64,000 nucleotides of DNA from assembly GCA_900317685.1 (NCBI GenBank), contig ONHQ01000013.1, positions 1 to 64,000 on the forward strand. Reading direction: 5' to 3'. This DNA comes from an uncultured Prevotella sp. (GTDB taxonomy: Bacteria > Bacteroidota > Bacteroidia > Bacteroidales > Bacteroidaceae). Of this stretch, positions 1-9,781 are shown piece by piece (the first letter of the stretch is position 1; the number at the start of each line of letters is the position of its first letter). The notes under the pieces are model-generated. The model saw only the letters and a program-made list of their open reading frames with translations. It was not told where the DNA came from and did no database searches. The position numbers were made by a program, and so were the translations under genes.

Positions 1-18
1 ACTTCTGTCAATAAAAAT

Positions 19-52
19 AGGCAGCTATCAAATCGAAACCTGATAGCTGCCT
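19..52 (-). terminator. intrinsic terminator after the GH43-like gene
   Basis: A perfect 12-bp inverted repeat (AGGCAGCTATCA / TGATAGCTGCCT) encloses a 10-nt loop. On the minus strand it is followed by a T-rich tail, so it fits a terminator for the leftward gene ending at 113. It could also stop a rightward transcript entering from outside the window. Confidence 0.7.
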
Positions 53-112
53 AATTTATGATAGGCTGGGCCAAAATCTGACTTTTGACACAGCCCCTTA
101 GGGAGAGGGCTC

Positions 113-1147
113 TTATTTCTTATTGAGCTTCATCAGCCTGTCATACTCCTTTTTGGTGATGCGCATAAACGAGCCGTGCTGGGGAGCTGTGACGCCCTCG
201 ATGTCGACGGGATCGTGGAAGTTGCGCAGATGGCTGTCGGCCTTGCAGATGCGATAGTGCTTGGGATGATCGCTATACTGGATGTAGGCCACGCGCCACG
301 TGCTGTCGCCGATAAGCTGGAACGCCGAGGAGCCCTCGCAGTTCTTGCGGCCTTCAAAGCTCACGTAGTCGTCGTCAATGGGTTCGCCCCAGCCATGGGT
401 GAGATGGTCTGATGTTGCTGTGTAGATGCCCGGCTTGCCGCCTTCCTTCTTGATGAGCATGTGGTACTTGCCATCGCTGAGCAGGTTGATGTCGCAATCG
501 ATGGTGGCATAGCCCCAGTCGAAGAGCAGACGCGGCGTGGTGATGCGCTGGAAGTTCTTGTCGGCATAGCTGTAGTACATTCGGTCGTATTTTTCCTCTG
601 GACGGTTGAGCATGGAGTAGTAGATCATGTAGCCGCCCTTGTCGCCGTTGGGCCACACGTAGCTGGGATCCCAAAAGATCTGTGGCGCCCACACGCGGTT
701 GATCGTCGACCAGTCTTTATAAGGAGAGGGAGCCGTAGCACCGTCGCAGAAGATGCTCATGCCCTTGCGGAAGTCAAAGGTCACGGACGTCCAGTGGATG
801 AGATCCTTGCTCTTGAGCAAGTCGATGCCGTAGTTGTCCCACTTATGACTCTTGGCCACACACATGTCGGTGGTGACCATGAGATAGCCTTTTCCGTTGT
901 AGGCTCGGGTGATGTAAGCGTCGCGCGTGCCGCCCTCAATGCGGGCATGCTCCTTAGGATCAAAGATGGCATTGCCGCCGAGAATGTCGGTATAGTGGTA
1001 TCCGTCGCGGCTCACGGCATAAGCGGTGTACTCTCCGCGATCGCTCATATGGCAATAGAGATAGCCGTAGTCGCCTTTCTGCAGGTTCTGTGCCGAAGAG
1101 GGTAAGGAAAGGAAAGCCAGGCTGAGTGCTAAAAGTAGGTTCTTCAT
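113..1147 (-). CDS. secreted GH43-like glycoside hydrolase
   Basis: The 344-residue protein has an N-terminal signal peptide (MKNLLLALSLAFLSLPSSAQ, cleavage after Ala-Gln expected near residue 20), so it is periplasmic or surface-exposed. The rest fits the five-bladed beta-propeller of GH43 and relatives. Candidate catalytic residues are visible: Asp in TRDAYI (about residue 76, general base), Asp in TIDCDI (217-219, pKa modulator) and Glu in CEGSSAF (about 271, general acid). WAPQIFWD is a typical GH43 blade motif. Known GH43 enzymes hydrolyse arabinofuranosides or xylosides; the substrate here cannot be read from sequence. It is monocistronic and diverges from the cellobiose phosphorylase gene, which suggests a shared plant-glycan role (inference). 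Confidence 0.8.
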   Translation of the reverse strand: MKNLLLALSLAFLSLPSSAQNLQKGDYGYLYCHMSDRGEYTAYAVSRDGYHYTDILGGNAIFDPKEHARIEGGTRDAYITRAYNGKGYLMVTTDMCVAKSHKWDNYGIDLLKSKDLIHWTSVTFDFRKGMSIFCDGATAPSPYKDWSTINRVWAPQIFWDPSYVWPNGDKGGYMIYYSMLNRPEEKYDRMYYSYADKNFQRITTPRLLFDWGYATIDCDINLLSDGKYHMLIKKEGGKPGIYTATSDHLTHGWGEPIDDDYVSFEGRKNCEGSSAFQLIGDSTWRVAYIQYSDHPKHYRICKADSHLRNFHDPVDIEGVTAPQHGSFMRITKKEYDRLMKLNKK

Positions 1148-1201
1148 GGGTAATTATTCTATGATTAGTTATATTTTGTCTTGTGATCTATATTATCTTT
1201 G

Positions 1202-1209
1202 CAAATGTA
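1202..1209 (-). promoter_or_regulatory. -7 element upstream of the GH43-like gene
   Basis: The minus strand reads TACATTTG, matching the Bacteroidetes -7 consensus TAnnTTTG. It lies about 55 nt ahead of the start codon. No convincing -33 element is present at the usual 19-20 nt spacing. Confidence 0.5.
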
Positions 1210-1322
1210 GTGATAATTTTTGAAACGCCACCCAATAATGATGCAAAGATGGAGAAAAATAACTAATTTAGCCGTGGCAATCAATAAAGCCTGACTGAAG
1301 ACATTCAAAAGACTTACTATAT

Positions 1323-3779
1323 ATGACAGACATGGACAATAAACGCTATGGACATTTCGACGATGCGCATCGCGAATACGTCATCACTGATCCTCAGACA
1401 CCATGGCCGTGGATCAACTATTTAGGCAACGAGGACTTCTTCTCGCTCATCTCCAACACTGCCGGAGGCTACTCGTTCTACAAAGACGCAAAGTTCCGCC
1501 GCATCACACGCTACCGCTACAACGACGTGCCGATGGACAACAACGGCCGCTATTTCTACATCAAGGATGGTGACACAGTGTGGAACCCGGGATGGAAACC
1601 TTGCCGCACACCGCTCGACAGCTATGAGTGCCGCCATGGTATGAACTACACACGCATCACGGGCAGCAAGCTCGGTGTGGTGGCCAGTGTGCTTTTCTTT
1701 GTGCCGTTGCACACGGCAGCTGAGGTGCAAATGCTGTCCTTGGAGAACAACAGCAACGAAGTCAAGCATCTCAAGATCTTCTCCTTTGAGGAGTGGTGCC
1801 TGTGGAACGCTGCCACTGACATGGAGAACTTCCAGCGCAATTTCTCGACCGGTGAGGTGGAGATAGAGCAGCAGACTTCTACGATCTACCATAAGACAGA
1901 ATACCGCGAGCGCCGCAACCACTATGCTTTCTACCACGTCAACACACCCATCCAAGGCTTTGACACAGACCGCGAGAGCTTCGTGGGACTCTACAACGAG
2001 TACTCGGCACCGCAGGCCGTCGTTGAGGGGAAACCGCGCAACAGCGTCGCTCACGGATGGAGTCCCGTCGCCAGCCACTATATCGAGGTGGATCTGAAAC
2101 CGGGCGAGAAGCGCGACCTCATCTTCCTGCTGGGTTATGTCGAGAACGAGCAGGACAAGAAATGGGAAAGCAAAAAGGTCATCAACAAGGAGAAAGCCCA
2201 CGTGCTCATGGACCGTTTCGCCACACGCGAGCAGGTCGACAAGGCATTTGCTGAGTTGAAAGCCTATTGGGATCAGCTGCTCGACATCTTTGTGGTCGAC
2301 AGTGGCAACGACAAGCTCGACCGGATGGTCAACATCTGGAACCAGTATCAATGCATGGTCACGTTCTGCATGAGCCGTTCTGCATCGTTCTTCGAGAGTG
2401 GCATTGGCCGTGGCATGGGCTTCCGAGACTCCAACCAGGACCTTGTGGGCTTTGTACATCAGATTCCTGAGCGTGCCCGTCAGCGCATTATCGACATTGC
2501 CTCAACGCAGTTCCCCGACGGCGGATGCTATCACCAGTACCAACCGCTCACCAAGCGTGGCAACAACGACATAGGTGGCGGATTCAATGACGACCCATGC
2601 TGGCTTATCTTCGGCACTGTGGCTTACATCAAGGAAACGGGCGACTTCTCGATTCTCGACGAGCCCGTACCCTTCGACAACGTGCCGGGCTCTGAGGTCT
2701 CACTCTTGGAGCATCTTAAGGTTTCATTCAATCATGTCATCAACAACCTGGGTCCTCACCGTCTGCCGCTCATCGGACGCGCCGACTGGAACGACTGTCT
2801 CAACCTCAACTGCTTCTCATGGAACCCCGACGAGAGCTTCCAAACGACGGAGAACAAGAGCGAAGGATCCAAGGCTGAGAGTCTGATGATCGCCGGACTC
2901 TTCGTTGTCACGGGTCGAGACTACGTCGCTCTCTGCCGTCATCTCGGTCACAACAACGAGGCCGACCGCGCACAGAAGGCGGTGGACGACATGGTGGAGG
3001 CTGTGGAACAACAAGGATGGGACGGCAAGTGGTACCTGCGCGCCTACGACTACTTCGGACATAAGATCGGCTCTGACGAGAACGAAGAGGGTAAGATCTT
3101 CATTGAGAGTCAAGGATGGTGCACGATGGCCGCCATCGGCAAGGAAAAGGGCTATCCCGAGATGGCCCTTGACTCAGTGAAGGAACGCATGGAGTGCGAG
3201 CATGGCATCGTGCTCAACAACCCGGCCTTCACCACTTACCATGTAGAGATGGGCGAGATCTCGTCCTATCCCGAAGGTTATAAGGAGAACGCCGGTATCT
3301 TCTGCCACAACAATCCGTGGGTGATCATCGGCGAGACGGTAGCCGGACGCGGCAACGACGCCTGGCGCCACTACACCAAGATCCTGCCTTCCTATGTGGA
3401 GGAGAAATACCAGACGCTGCACAAGGTGGAGCCATACGTCAATTGTCAGATGGTAGCCGGCAAGGATGCCGCACGCCCCGGCGAGGGTAAAAACAGTTGG
3501 CTTACGGGCACGGCGGCTTGGATGTGGTACACGGTGAGTGAGTTCATCCTGGGTATTCAACCCGACTACGAGGGGCTGCGCATCGATCCGTGCCTGCCTT
3601 CGACGGCAAAGGAATACACGGTGAAGCGCCGCTTCCGTGGTGCGCTCTACCATATTCATGTGGTCAATCCCGACGGACATCAAAAGGGTGTGCGCACGAT
3701 CACCGTAGACGGCAAGTCCATTGACGGCAATCTCGTCCCATGGTCAGAGGGTGAGCACAAGGTGGAAGTGGTGATGTAA
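1323..3779 (+). CDS. cellobiose phosphorylase-like GH94 enzyme
   Basis: The 818-residue protein has the length and architecture of GH94 (former GT36) phosphorylases: an N-terminal beta-sandwich, an (alpha/alpha)6 catalytic barrel and a small C-terminal beta domain. The hallmark RADWNDCLN lies at residues 486-494, and its DWND carries the general-acid Asp. [16 protein letters not shown] and the [12 protein letters not shown] stretch also match cellobiose phosphorylases. Members phosphorolyse cellobiose to glucose and glucose-1-phosphate in the cytoplasm. There is no signal peptide. The gene stands alone between a GH43-like gene and an ECF sigma operon and is followed by a strong terminator. 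Cellobiose as substrate is inferred from family resemblance; other beta-glucan disaccharide specificities exist in GH94. Confidence 0.88.
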   Translation: MTDMDNKRYGHFDDAHREYVITDPQTPWPWINYLGNEDFFSLISNTAGGYSFYKDAKFRRITRYRYNDVPMDNNGRYFYIKDGDTVWNPGWKPCRTPLDSYECRHGMNYTRITGSKLGVVASVLFFVPLHTAAEVQMLSLENNSNEVKHLKIFSFEEWCLWNAATDMENFQRNFSTGEVEIEQQTSTIYHKTEYRERRNHYAFYHVNTPIQGFDTDRESFVGLYNEYSAPQAVVEGKPRNSVAHGWSPVASHYIEVDLKPGEKRDLIFLLGYVENEQDKKWESKKVINKEKAHVLMDRFATREQVDKAFAELKAYWDQLLDIFVVDSGNDKLDRMVNIWNQYQCMVTFCMSRSASFFESGIGRGMGFRDSNQDLVGFVHQIPERARQRIIDIASTQFPDGGCYHQYQPLTKRGNNDIGGGFNDDPCWLIFGTVAYIKETGDFSILDEPVPFDNVPGSEVSLLEHLKVSFNHVINNLGPHRLPLIGRADWNDCLNLNCFSWNPDESFQTTENKSEGSKAESLMIAGLFVVTGRDYVALCRHLGHNNEADRAQKAVDDMVEAVEQQGWDGKWYLRAYDYFGHKIGSDENEEGKIFIESQGWCTMAAIGKEKGYPEMALDSVKERMECEHGIVLNNPAFTTYHVEMGEISSYPEGYKENAGIFCHNNPWVIIGETVAGRGNDAWRHYTKILPSYVEEKYQTLHKVEPYVNCQMVAGKDAARPGEGKNSWLTGTAAWMWYTVSEFILGIQPDYEGLRIDPCLPSTAKEYTVKRRFRGALYHIHVVNPDGHQKGVRTITVDGKSIDGNLVPWSEGEHKVEVVM

Positions 3780-3802
3780 AAGCCAATAAGCAACTATCAT
3801 CT

Positions 3803-3846
3803 AAAGAATCCGTACATACTTTTATAGGTATCTACGGATTCTTTTT
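3803..3846 (+). terminator. intrinsic terminator of the GH94 gene
   Basis: AAAGAATCCGTA pairs perfectly with TACGGATTCTTT across an 18-nt loop, and a short T-run follows, 24 nt after the stop codon. Confidence 0.85.
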
Positions 3847-3954
3847 CGTTTCTATCAACACTACCAACTGTGTATAAAACATTGTTAAAATCAGCGGCTG
3901 CTTTGTTGATAACAGAGGGATAGAAACGTTATAGAAGCGTAAAGCAACAAAAAG

Positions 3955-4461
3955 ATGGACAGTCAAGCATACATATCCCAAGCCACTGCACTACGACGGA
4001 AAGCCGTGGAGAGCAGCCGTCGCTATGGGGCTTCGGCAGAGGAGGCTGAGGATATTGCGCAAGAAACGATGATCCGGCTATGGCAAGTCTGTCCCAGAAT
4101 TGACACAAGACAAAAAGCTGAAGCCTTGGCGGTCCGCATTGCTCACAATCTAACCATCGACTGGCTACGACGCGAAAAGCGACGAGCTCCACAAGAGGAA
4201 ATCCCGGCGGAGTCGTCCGACAGCCACTGTCAAGCCGACGCTCATTTAGAAGAGCAAGAAACCGACGAATGGTTGCGGAAGCAACTGGCTGACTTGCCGA
4301 GTACTGAGTATACGGTGCTGCACTTGCGGCAGGTGGAGGAACTCGACAACGGAGCGATCGCTCAACGCCTGGGTATCGAAGAACGGTCGGTGGCCACGCT
4401 GCTCTCCCGGGCACGACGACGATTGCTGGAAGAGATAAAGAAGAGGAGGAATCAACCATGA
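3955..4461 (+). CDS. ECF-type RNA polymerase sigma factor
   Basis: The 168-residue protein contains sigma region 2 (about residues 10-70, with the -10-recognising helix EEAEDIAQETMIRLWQ) and region 4 (about 105-165, with the helix-turn-helix GAIAQRLGIEERSVATLLSR). It has no region 1 or 3, as in extracytoplasmic-function sigma factors. Its stop codon overlaps the next start by ATGA, so it is translationally coupled to a membrane protein of anti-sigma layout. It probably directs transcription of this operon and other targets in response to an envelope signal (inference from family and context). Confidence 0.9.
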   Translation: MDSQAYISQATALRRKAVESSRRYGASAEEAEDIAQETMIRLWQVCPRIDTRQKAEALAVRIAHNLTIDWLRREKRRAPQEEIPAESSDSHCQADAHLEEQETDEWLRKQLADLPSTEYTVLHLRQVEELDNGAIAQRLGIEERSVATLLSRARRRLLEEIKKRRNQP

Positions 4462-5291
4462 AAGCATACACGAAAGCATACATACAGTCGCTCATCGACA
4501 AATTTCTCGACGGGCAGACATCGCCGGAAGAGGAGCGGCTGCTCGCCGAGTACTTCCGCACCGAAGCCGTGCCACCCGAGTGGGAGGACTACCGCGAGAT
4601 GTTCGCCTGGTTCGATGGTGGCATGAGGGGAAAGTATCTGCAAGACGATGCCGGTGGGGCGGAGCTGTCTGCCGACGCTGCTGGCAAGTCATCTGCACCG
4701 TCCACTCCCTCTGCTTCCGCCGAGTCCGGCATAGCCGCCTCGCCCCGTCGTTCCCGTCTAGTTCGCCTGGCCCTGCCGTGGCTGGCCGCTGCCTGTCTGG
4801 CCGGAGGCCTCGTATGGGGCTTGTGGCCGAGCCATGATGCCGGACAGAGGTTGACGGCGACCACCGCCACTGCTCCCCGGCGAGCTGCCCATGAGACCTC
4901 TGTGCCTTCCGCTGCCCCCTCAGTGGTAGCAGCGACGGATGCTACGACAAAAAGCGGCAATGTAGCGCCCACGACGGTTCCGGCCCGCAGAATGCCGGTC
5001 GCTCATGCGGCTGCACCGTCCCACGGCGAGACGCATGGCAGCGTGCCAACAGATGAGGCTGTAACGGTCGGACAAGCAGACAGCCTGCTGCTCGCCGAGG
5101 CCCGTGAGCGTCTTGCCCAGTGCCAGGCGATGGGCGACAGCGTTGTGGCCAGCCATGCGTTGCTGTTGGCAAGCATGATGGAGACCAAAGCCATGGTCGC
5201 CGAGGCTAAGCGGGACATCGCACAGGCCAAGCTGCTCATCGACTCTTATGACAAGCAACATGTTTCACCAAATAACATCATAGAACTATGA
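4458..5291 (+). CDS. single-pass membrane protein, probable anti-sigma factor
   Basis: This 277-residue protein is encoded directly after an ECF sigma factor with an ATGA overlap. The N-terminal 60 residues (SLIDKFLDGQTSPEEERLL onward) resemble the short cytoplasmic helical region at the start of many Bacteroidetes anti-sigma proteins. A low-complexity Ala/Ser linker follows, then one transmembrane segment at about residues 99-118 (LALPWLAAACLAGGLVWGLW). The remainder is an Ala/Thr-rich periplasmic part ending in a predicted coiled coil (about 205-265). It has no zinc-binding HxxxCxxC anti-sigma motif. The assignment rests on context and topology; no catalytic domain is visible. Confidence 0.6.
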   Translation: MKAYTKAYIQSLIDKFLDGQTSPEEERLLAEYFRTEAVPPEWEDYREMFAWFDGGMRGKYLQDDAGGAELSADAAGKSSAPSTPSASAESGIAASPRRSRLVRLALPWLAAACLAGGLVWGLWPSHDAGQRLTATTATAPRRAAHETSVPSAAPSVVAATDATTKSGNVAPTTVPARRMPVAHAAAPSHGETHGSVPTDEAVTVGQADSLLLAEARERLAQCQAMGDSVVASHALLLASMMETKAMVAEAKRDIAQAKLLIDSYDKQHVSPNNIIEL

Positions 5292-6190
5292 GAACAATTC
5301 ATTGCATCGCTGCCTGCCTGTTGGCCATGGTGCCAATCCTTGGACAGGCGCAGGAGAATATAGAAAGGATGAAGGGCACCATCGCGCGCACGGAAGGGGT
5401 CGCGACAACCAATGAGACAGAGAAAGATCCTACGACACTGAACCTGCGATCATCGCGGGAAACCTATGGGTTTACTGTGAAAAGAAACACCGCCATCGTG
5501 CAGAATGCCCTCAATGCCTTCGACCGCGATGCCGCCAAGGCCTATAGCGTGTACCGTGGCGACAACGAGTCGCTGGCGGCTGGCTACTCGGTGGGTGGCG
5601 TGCGTATCGGAAAAGGCTATGACCACTTCGTGCTGGAGTGCTTTGCCGACAAGGACAACCCCGATCGCCGCTACGCCTATGCCCTTGAGTGGAACGAGGC
5701 CAAGAGAGGCAAGATCGTGGGCAGGTTGACGAAGGTATACGGGAAGCGGCCGGGCAGCAGCGTGACCGTGACGACCGTCACAAACACATTACCCTCGATG
5801 GAAGACGTGCAGACGAAAACGAAGACGGGAACGAAGCGGGCCTTTATCGTCAACGGCGAGATGACCAATGAGAAGGTTGGCGCCATCATTGAGTCGGCGA
5901 CGAAGAAGATAGAGGCGAAGGGCTACAAGGACATTGCGGCGGAGCTTCGGCAAGAGTGGCAGACGGTGAGGGAATCGGAGAAAAATGGCAAGAAGGCTGC
6001 CGAGACCATTGTCTATGACAATGGGAAAAGTATCATCAAGCGATACAGCAACGGCCCGACGCTCGTCGTCGACGAGGATGGCAACTTGGTCTTCAACGGC
6101 AACAAGGGCAAGATTGTCATCGACGAGGATGGCAACATTGTCGCCACGAGCTATTCGGGAAAGACCGTCGTCATCGACGAAGACGATTAG
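5288..6190 (+). CDS. secreted protein with C-terminal acidic VxDEDGN repeats
   Basis: The 300-residue protein has a signal peptide (about residues 1-21, ending GQAQ). The mature part includes a region resembling DUF5024-type secreted Bacteroidales proteins, followed by a helical Lys/Glu-rich segment. The C-terminus has three tandem copies of a V(V/I)xDEDGN-like unit spaced about 19 residues apart (VVDEDGN, VIDEDGN, VIDEDD). The start overlaps the upstream gene by ATGA, so sigma factor, membrane protein and secreted protein form one operon. The secreted protein may be the periplasmic signal input or an output of that pair (inference). No enzymatic function is recognised. Confidence 0.65.
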   Translation: MRTIHCIAACLLAMVPILGQAQENIERMKGTIARTEGVATTNETEKDPTTLNLRSSRETYGFTVKRNTAIVQNALNAFDRDAAKAYSVYRGDNESLAAGYSVGGVRIGKGYDHFVLECFADKDNPDRRYAYALEWNEAKRGKIVGRLTKVYGKRPGSSVTVTTVTNTLPSMEDVQTKTKTGTKRAFIVNGEMTNEKVGAIIESATKKIEAKGYKDIAAELRQEWQTVRESEKNGKKAAETIVYDNGKSIIKRYSNGPTLVVDEDGNLVFNGNKGKIVIDEDGNIVATSYSGKTVVIDEDD

Positions 6191-6243
6191 CGTGGGGCTG
6201 GTGGCAACGATAAATTTCTCTCTTAATTAATGTAATATATATA

Positions 6244-6285
6244 ACGAAAAGGGGGCGGCTCCGTGATGGAGCTGCCCCCATTTCG
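6244..6285. terminator. bidirectional terminator between convergent operons
   Basis: GGGGGCGGCTCC pairs with GGAGCTGCCCCC (one mismatch) around a 5-nt loop and is flanked by ACGAAA and TTTCGT. It lies between the stop codons of the rightward sigma operon (6190) and leftward rseP (6326), so it can serve both. Confidence 0.8.
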
Positions 6286-6325
6286 TTGGTGTACGCCACA
6301 ATGTTGCCTCGTAGCGTCGGGATTG

Positions 6326-7762
6326 TCATTGCATGACGCCTATCCAGCGCAGAATATCGTTGAGATTGGCCACCACCATGAGGATGACCAGAATGGTGAT
6401 GCCCGTGTACTCGGCATAGATCATGAACTTATCCGAAGGCTTGCGGCGTGCAATGATTTCGTAGAGCAGGAAGAGCACGTGTCCGCCATCGAGGGCAGGG
6501 ATAGGCAGAATGTTCATGAAAGCAAGGATGATGCTCAGGAAAGCCGTCATCTTCCAGAACATGAACCAATCCCACTGGCTGGGGAAGAGGCTGCCGATGG
6601 AGCCAAAGCCACCCAGACTCTTTGCGCCGTCAGCGGTGAAGACATACTGCATGTCGCTGACATAACCGGCCAACACGTCCCAACCATACTTGCATCCGGC
6701 GGGGAAGCTCTCCAGAAAGCTGTAGCTCTTATGCGTCATCTCCTTTTCATAGAGCTGATAGATGCTCGGCACGGCGAAGCCAACCTTCAAGTCAGCAGTG
6801 AGCGTCGTGGCGAGTGTGTCCTGCTTATTGGTTGCCGCGCGGCTCACCACCAGCGTCACCTTGCGAAGGCGCAAGCTGTCGGCAGTGCTCTTTGTTGTGG
6901 TAAGCTGATCGCTGATGCGGCTGATCTCATCGGTAAACTCATTGTAGGAGTCGACAGCCTTGCCATTTAGTGCTAAGATCTTGTCGCCTTTCTTCAAACC
7001 TATCTTCCATGCTGGGGTCTCTATTGAGTCCTTGCTGTTCTCCGCTACCGGCAGGCGCTGCAGCACTGTGTCTACGATAGCAGGAGTGAACGGAGTCACG
7101 AAACGGGGCGTTGACTTCAACATGCCCAACAGATTGATATGACCGGGCAGGGTGATGCGCATCTTCTTGCCGTCACGGATGATGTCGGCATAGTGAGCTT
7201 CGGAAAGGTCGCGGTAGACATCAACGTTGAAGTCTTTGAACGGACGTTTGTCGGTACCCACCAGAATATCGTGGTCGCGGAAACCAAGTTGCTTGGCCTC
7301 GGTGTTGAACTTCATACCTTGGCTCATGTCGGCCACACGCACGTAGCTCTCGCCCCAATGGAACATGATCATGGAGTAGATGAACAGTGCCAGCACAAAG
7401 TTGACCGTCACACCAGCCACCATGATGATGAGCCGTTGCCACGCCGGCTTGGTACGAAACTCCCATGGCTGTGGGTCACGCTCCATCTGCTCGGTGTCCA
7501 TGCTCTCGTCGATCATACCGGCGATCTTGCAATAGCCACCGAGCGGCAACCAACCCATGCCGTACTCCGTCTCGCTGTTCTTGGGCTTGAAACTAAAGAG
7601 TTTGCCGCTCCACTTGCCAATGGAGACGTCGAAGAAAATAAAGAACTTCTCCACCCTGACGCCAAAGAGCTTGGATGCCAGCGCATGTCCGCCCTCGTGG
7701 AGCAATACCAGCAACGAGATGGACAGAATGAACTGGAGAAGCTTAATCAGAAAGATTTCCAT
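6326..7762 (-). CDS. rseP: RIP metalloprotease RseP (site-2 protease)
   Basis: The 478-residue multi-pass membrane zinc protease has the active-site HEGGH (HExxH) at residues 22-26 in the first membrane segment and the second metal-ligand motif NILPIPALDGGHV near residue 415. One or two PDZ-like domains lie between them (about 110-310). The family cleaves transmembrane anti-sigma factors and signal-peptide remnants within the membrane. It is the last gene of the leftward DUF4290-murA-rimM-dxr-rseP run conserved in Bacteroidetes. An ECF sigma and anti-sigma-like pair ends close by on the opposite strand; whether that protein is a substrate is unknown. Confidence 0.95.
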   Translation of the reverse strand: MEIFLIKLLQFILSISLLVLLHEGGHALASKLFGVRVEKFFIFFDVSIGKWSGKLFSFKPKNSETEYGMGWLPLGGYCKIAGMIDESMDTEQMERDPQPWEFRTKPAWQRLIIMVAGVTVNFVLALFIYSMIMFHWGESYVRVADMSQGMKFNTEAKQLGFRDHDILVGTDKRPFKDFNVDVYRDLSEAHYADIIRDGKKMRITLPGHINLLGMLKSTPRFVTPFTPAIVDTVLQRLPVAENSKDSIETPAWKIGLKKGDKILALNGKAVDSYNEFTDEISRISDQLTTTKSTADSLRLRKVTLVVSRAATNKQDTLATTLTADLKVGFAVPSIYQLYEKEMTHKSYSFLESFPAGCKYGWDVLAGYVSDMQYVFTADGAKSLGGFGSIGSLFPSQWDWFMFWKMTAFLSIILAFMNILPIPALDGGHVLFLLYEIIARRKPSDKFMIYAEYTGITILVILMVVANLNDILRWIGVMQ

Positions 7763-7971
7763 TTATAACTTATAAATTACTAATTGCGAATTACTTGCTG
7801 TTGCTTTGCGCCAGCGAATAGCCTGCCGCGCTTTGCCTGCTGAGGCTCGCTTACCTGCTTGCCTCTGCTTGTGAGCGCCGAGCCATCCGTTCGGTTTGCC
7901 GCTGTTGTACAGCGGCCGTTTACGCAGCGGCCGTTTACGCCGCGGCCTGTTGTACGGCGTCCCGGCCCATT
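7763..7971. repeat. GC-rich intergenic repeats between dxr and rseP
   Basis: There is no credible coding frame. The half nearest dxr contains near-identical units related to GCGGCCGTTTACG (about 7910-7945) with self-complementary GCGGCCG cores. The rest is a Cys/Leu-biased low-complexity stretch without a clear promoter. Cotranscription of dxr and rseP across it is plausible. Confidence 0.5.
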
Positions 7972-9174
7972 CTACAGTGAGGCCTCCACGTTTTGCCTTG
8001 CTATCTCCCTTGCCTCCTTATCAGTTTGCAGATAAATGTCGAGGTCTGGGTTCTTGTCAAATGTAGCCTGCTCCATGGTCTTGCGGATGACGTCGGCCAT
8101 ACCAAGGAACGAGCAACGGCCTTGACGGAAAGCAGCGTTAGCTACCTCATTAGCTGCGTTGAGGATGCACGGCATATTACCGCCCTGGCGGATTGCCTCA
8201 TACGCAAGCGCCAGACATTCAAACTTCTTAGTGTCGGGCTCAAAGAACTCCAGCTTCTGTGCCTTAAACAGATCGAGACGCTCACCATTGAGAGGCAGAC
8301 GCTCGGGGAAGGAAAAAGCATACTGAATGGGCAGCCTCATGTCAGGAACACCAAGTTGAGCCTTCACGGCGCCATCCATGAACTGCACTCCACTGTGCAC
8401 GATGCTCTGCGGATGGATCAACACTTGTATCCGGTCGGCAGGCACGCCGAAGAGCCACTTAGCCTCCATCACCTCAAAGCCCTTGTTCATCAGCGACGCT
8501 GAGTCGATCGTGATCTTGGCGCCCATGTCCCACGTGGGATGCTTGAGAGCATCGGCTGCGGTGACATGCTCCAACTGCTCATGTGTGTAGAGACGGAAGG
8601 GACCACCGCTACAGGTGAGCAGAATCTTGTCCACCTCGTTTCGATCCTCACCGACCAGACTCTGGAAGATGGCACTGTGCTCTGAGTCAACCGGCAAGAG
8701 GCTTACATGGTATTGGGCCACCAAGCTAAGGATGAGCTCACCGGCGACGACAAGCGTTTCCTTGTTGGCCAGGCAGATCTTCTTGCCGGCCTTAATGGCG
8801 TTGATGGTAGGTACCAGACCTGCAAAGCCCACCATCGAAGCCAACACGGTATCTATCGGTCCGGCCTCCACGATTTCTTCCAAAGCTTTCTTTCCCGCAT
8901 AGACTTTGATGTCGGGACGGTCAGAAAGCGCGGCCTGCAATTCCTCGTAGTGATTCTCATTGGCGATGACCACAGCGGCCGGATTGAACTGTCGGGCCTG
9001 TGCGGCCAGCTTCTCCACACTGTTGTTCGCCGTGAGGCAGTAGACCTCATAGCGGTCGGGGTGCTGGGCGATGACGTCAAGAGCCTGTGTGCCGATACTA
9101 CCCGTGGAGCCGAGTATGCAAATCGACTGCTTACGCGGCTGCTGATCGTTGTGAAGAGTTGCGTATTTTGTCAT
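7972..9174 (-). CDS. dxr: 1-deoxy-D-xylulose 5-phosphate reductoisomerase
   Basis: The 400-residue protein is close to the usual family length of about 398. The N-terminal NADPH-binding motif ILGSTGSIGTQALDV is present (about residues 19-33). The catalytic domain contains LLPVDSEHSAIFQ and MNKGFEVMEAKWLFG, which carry the metal- and substrate-binding acidic and Lys/Asn residues. It converts DXP to MEP, the committed step of the non-mevalonate isoprenoid pathway, in the cytoplasm. It lies between rimM and rseP in the conserved Bacteroidetes cluster. Confidence 0.97.
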   Translation of the reverse strand: MTKYATLHNDQQPRKQSICILGSTGSIGTQALDVIAQHPDRYEVYCLTANNSVEKLAAQARQFNPAAVVIANENHYEELQAALSDRPDIKVYAGKKALEEIVEAGPIDTVLASMVGFAGLVPTINAIKAGKKICLANKETLVVAGELILSLVAQYHVSLLPVDSEHSAIFQSLVGEDRNEVDKILLTCSGGPFRLYTHEQLEHVTAADALKHPTWDMGAKITIDSASLMNKGFEVMEAKWLFGVPADRIQVLIHPQSIVHSGVQFMDGAVKAQLGVPDMRLPIQYAFSFPERLPLNGERLDLFKAQKLEFFEPDTKKFECLALAYEAIRQGGNMPCILNAANEVANAAFRQGRCSFLGMADVIRKTMEQATFDKNPDLDIYLQTDKEAREIARQNVEASL

Positions 9175-9235
9175 TTCTATCTTTAAGTGCTATATATATA
9201 ATAAGGTGTAGCCGTTGCAGACTTAGCGACAACGC

Positions 9236-9763
9236 CTACAAGTCGAGCAGTCCGTCGGGAATGTCCAAGACGATCTGACGGCCCGCCATATCTATGTCGA
9301 CGACCAGTTCTTCCGAAGCAGGAATGAGCACCTCGCTGCCGTCTTCCCTTTCTACTTCCAACAGCGTGTTGACCGTAGAGACATCAACGCCTGACACGTG
9401 ACCGACGACACGACCACCATGTTGATGGTCAAGCACCTCAAAGCCTTGTAGCTGTTGCCACGACACTTCCGTCGACTCGCCATTGTCGGCAAGGCTGTGA
9501 GGGAAGTACACGTCGCATCCCGTCAGTTCACGTGCCTGCTGCTCGCTGTCGATGTCCTCCAGTTTCATCAGCACCACGTCGTCTGACCGGAAGCGATATT
9601 CCTCGATAAAGAACGGCACAAGGATGCCGTCGATGTCGAGCACGAGATAGTCAGCATCGACACGGTCAAAGACATCGTCGTCGCACTGCATGCTCAATTC
9701 GCCTTTCACGCCATGGGGTTTACCCATGCGCCCTATCTTAAAGACATCCTCGCGTCGTATCAT
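9236..9763 (-). CDS. rimM: 16S rRNA processing protein RimM
   Basis: The 175-residue protein has the RimM two-domain layout: an N-terminal RimM barrel (IGRMGKPHGVKGELSM at about residues 10-25) and a C-terminal PRC beta-barrel ending VLDIPDGLLDL. RimM binds ribosomal protein S19 and assists maturation of the 30S head. It lies 18 nt after murA in the same leftward operon. No trmD or rpsP is adjacent, unlike the proteobacterial arrangement. Confidence 0.95.
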   Translation of the reverse strand: MIRREDVFKIGRMGKPHGVKGELSMQCDDDVFDRVDADYLVLDIDGILVPFFIEEYRFRSDDVVLMKLEDIDSEQQARELTGCDVYFPHSLADNGESTEVSWQQLQGFEVLDHQHGGRVVGHVSGVDVSTVNTLLEVEREDGSEVLIPASEELVVDIDMAGRQIVLDIPDGLLDL

Positions 9764-9781
9764 GGTCTTGTTTTCATTGCG

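Noticed and set aside
7763-7971. GC-rich repeats before rseP considered as a transposon end or tRNA
   Set aside because: No cloverleaf, terminal inverted repeat or target duplication is visible.
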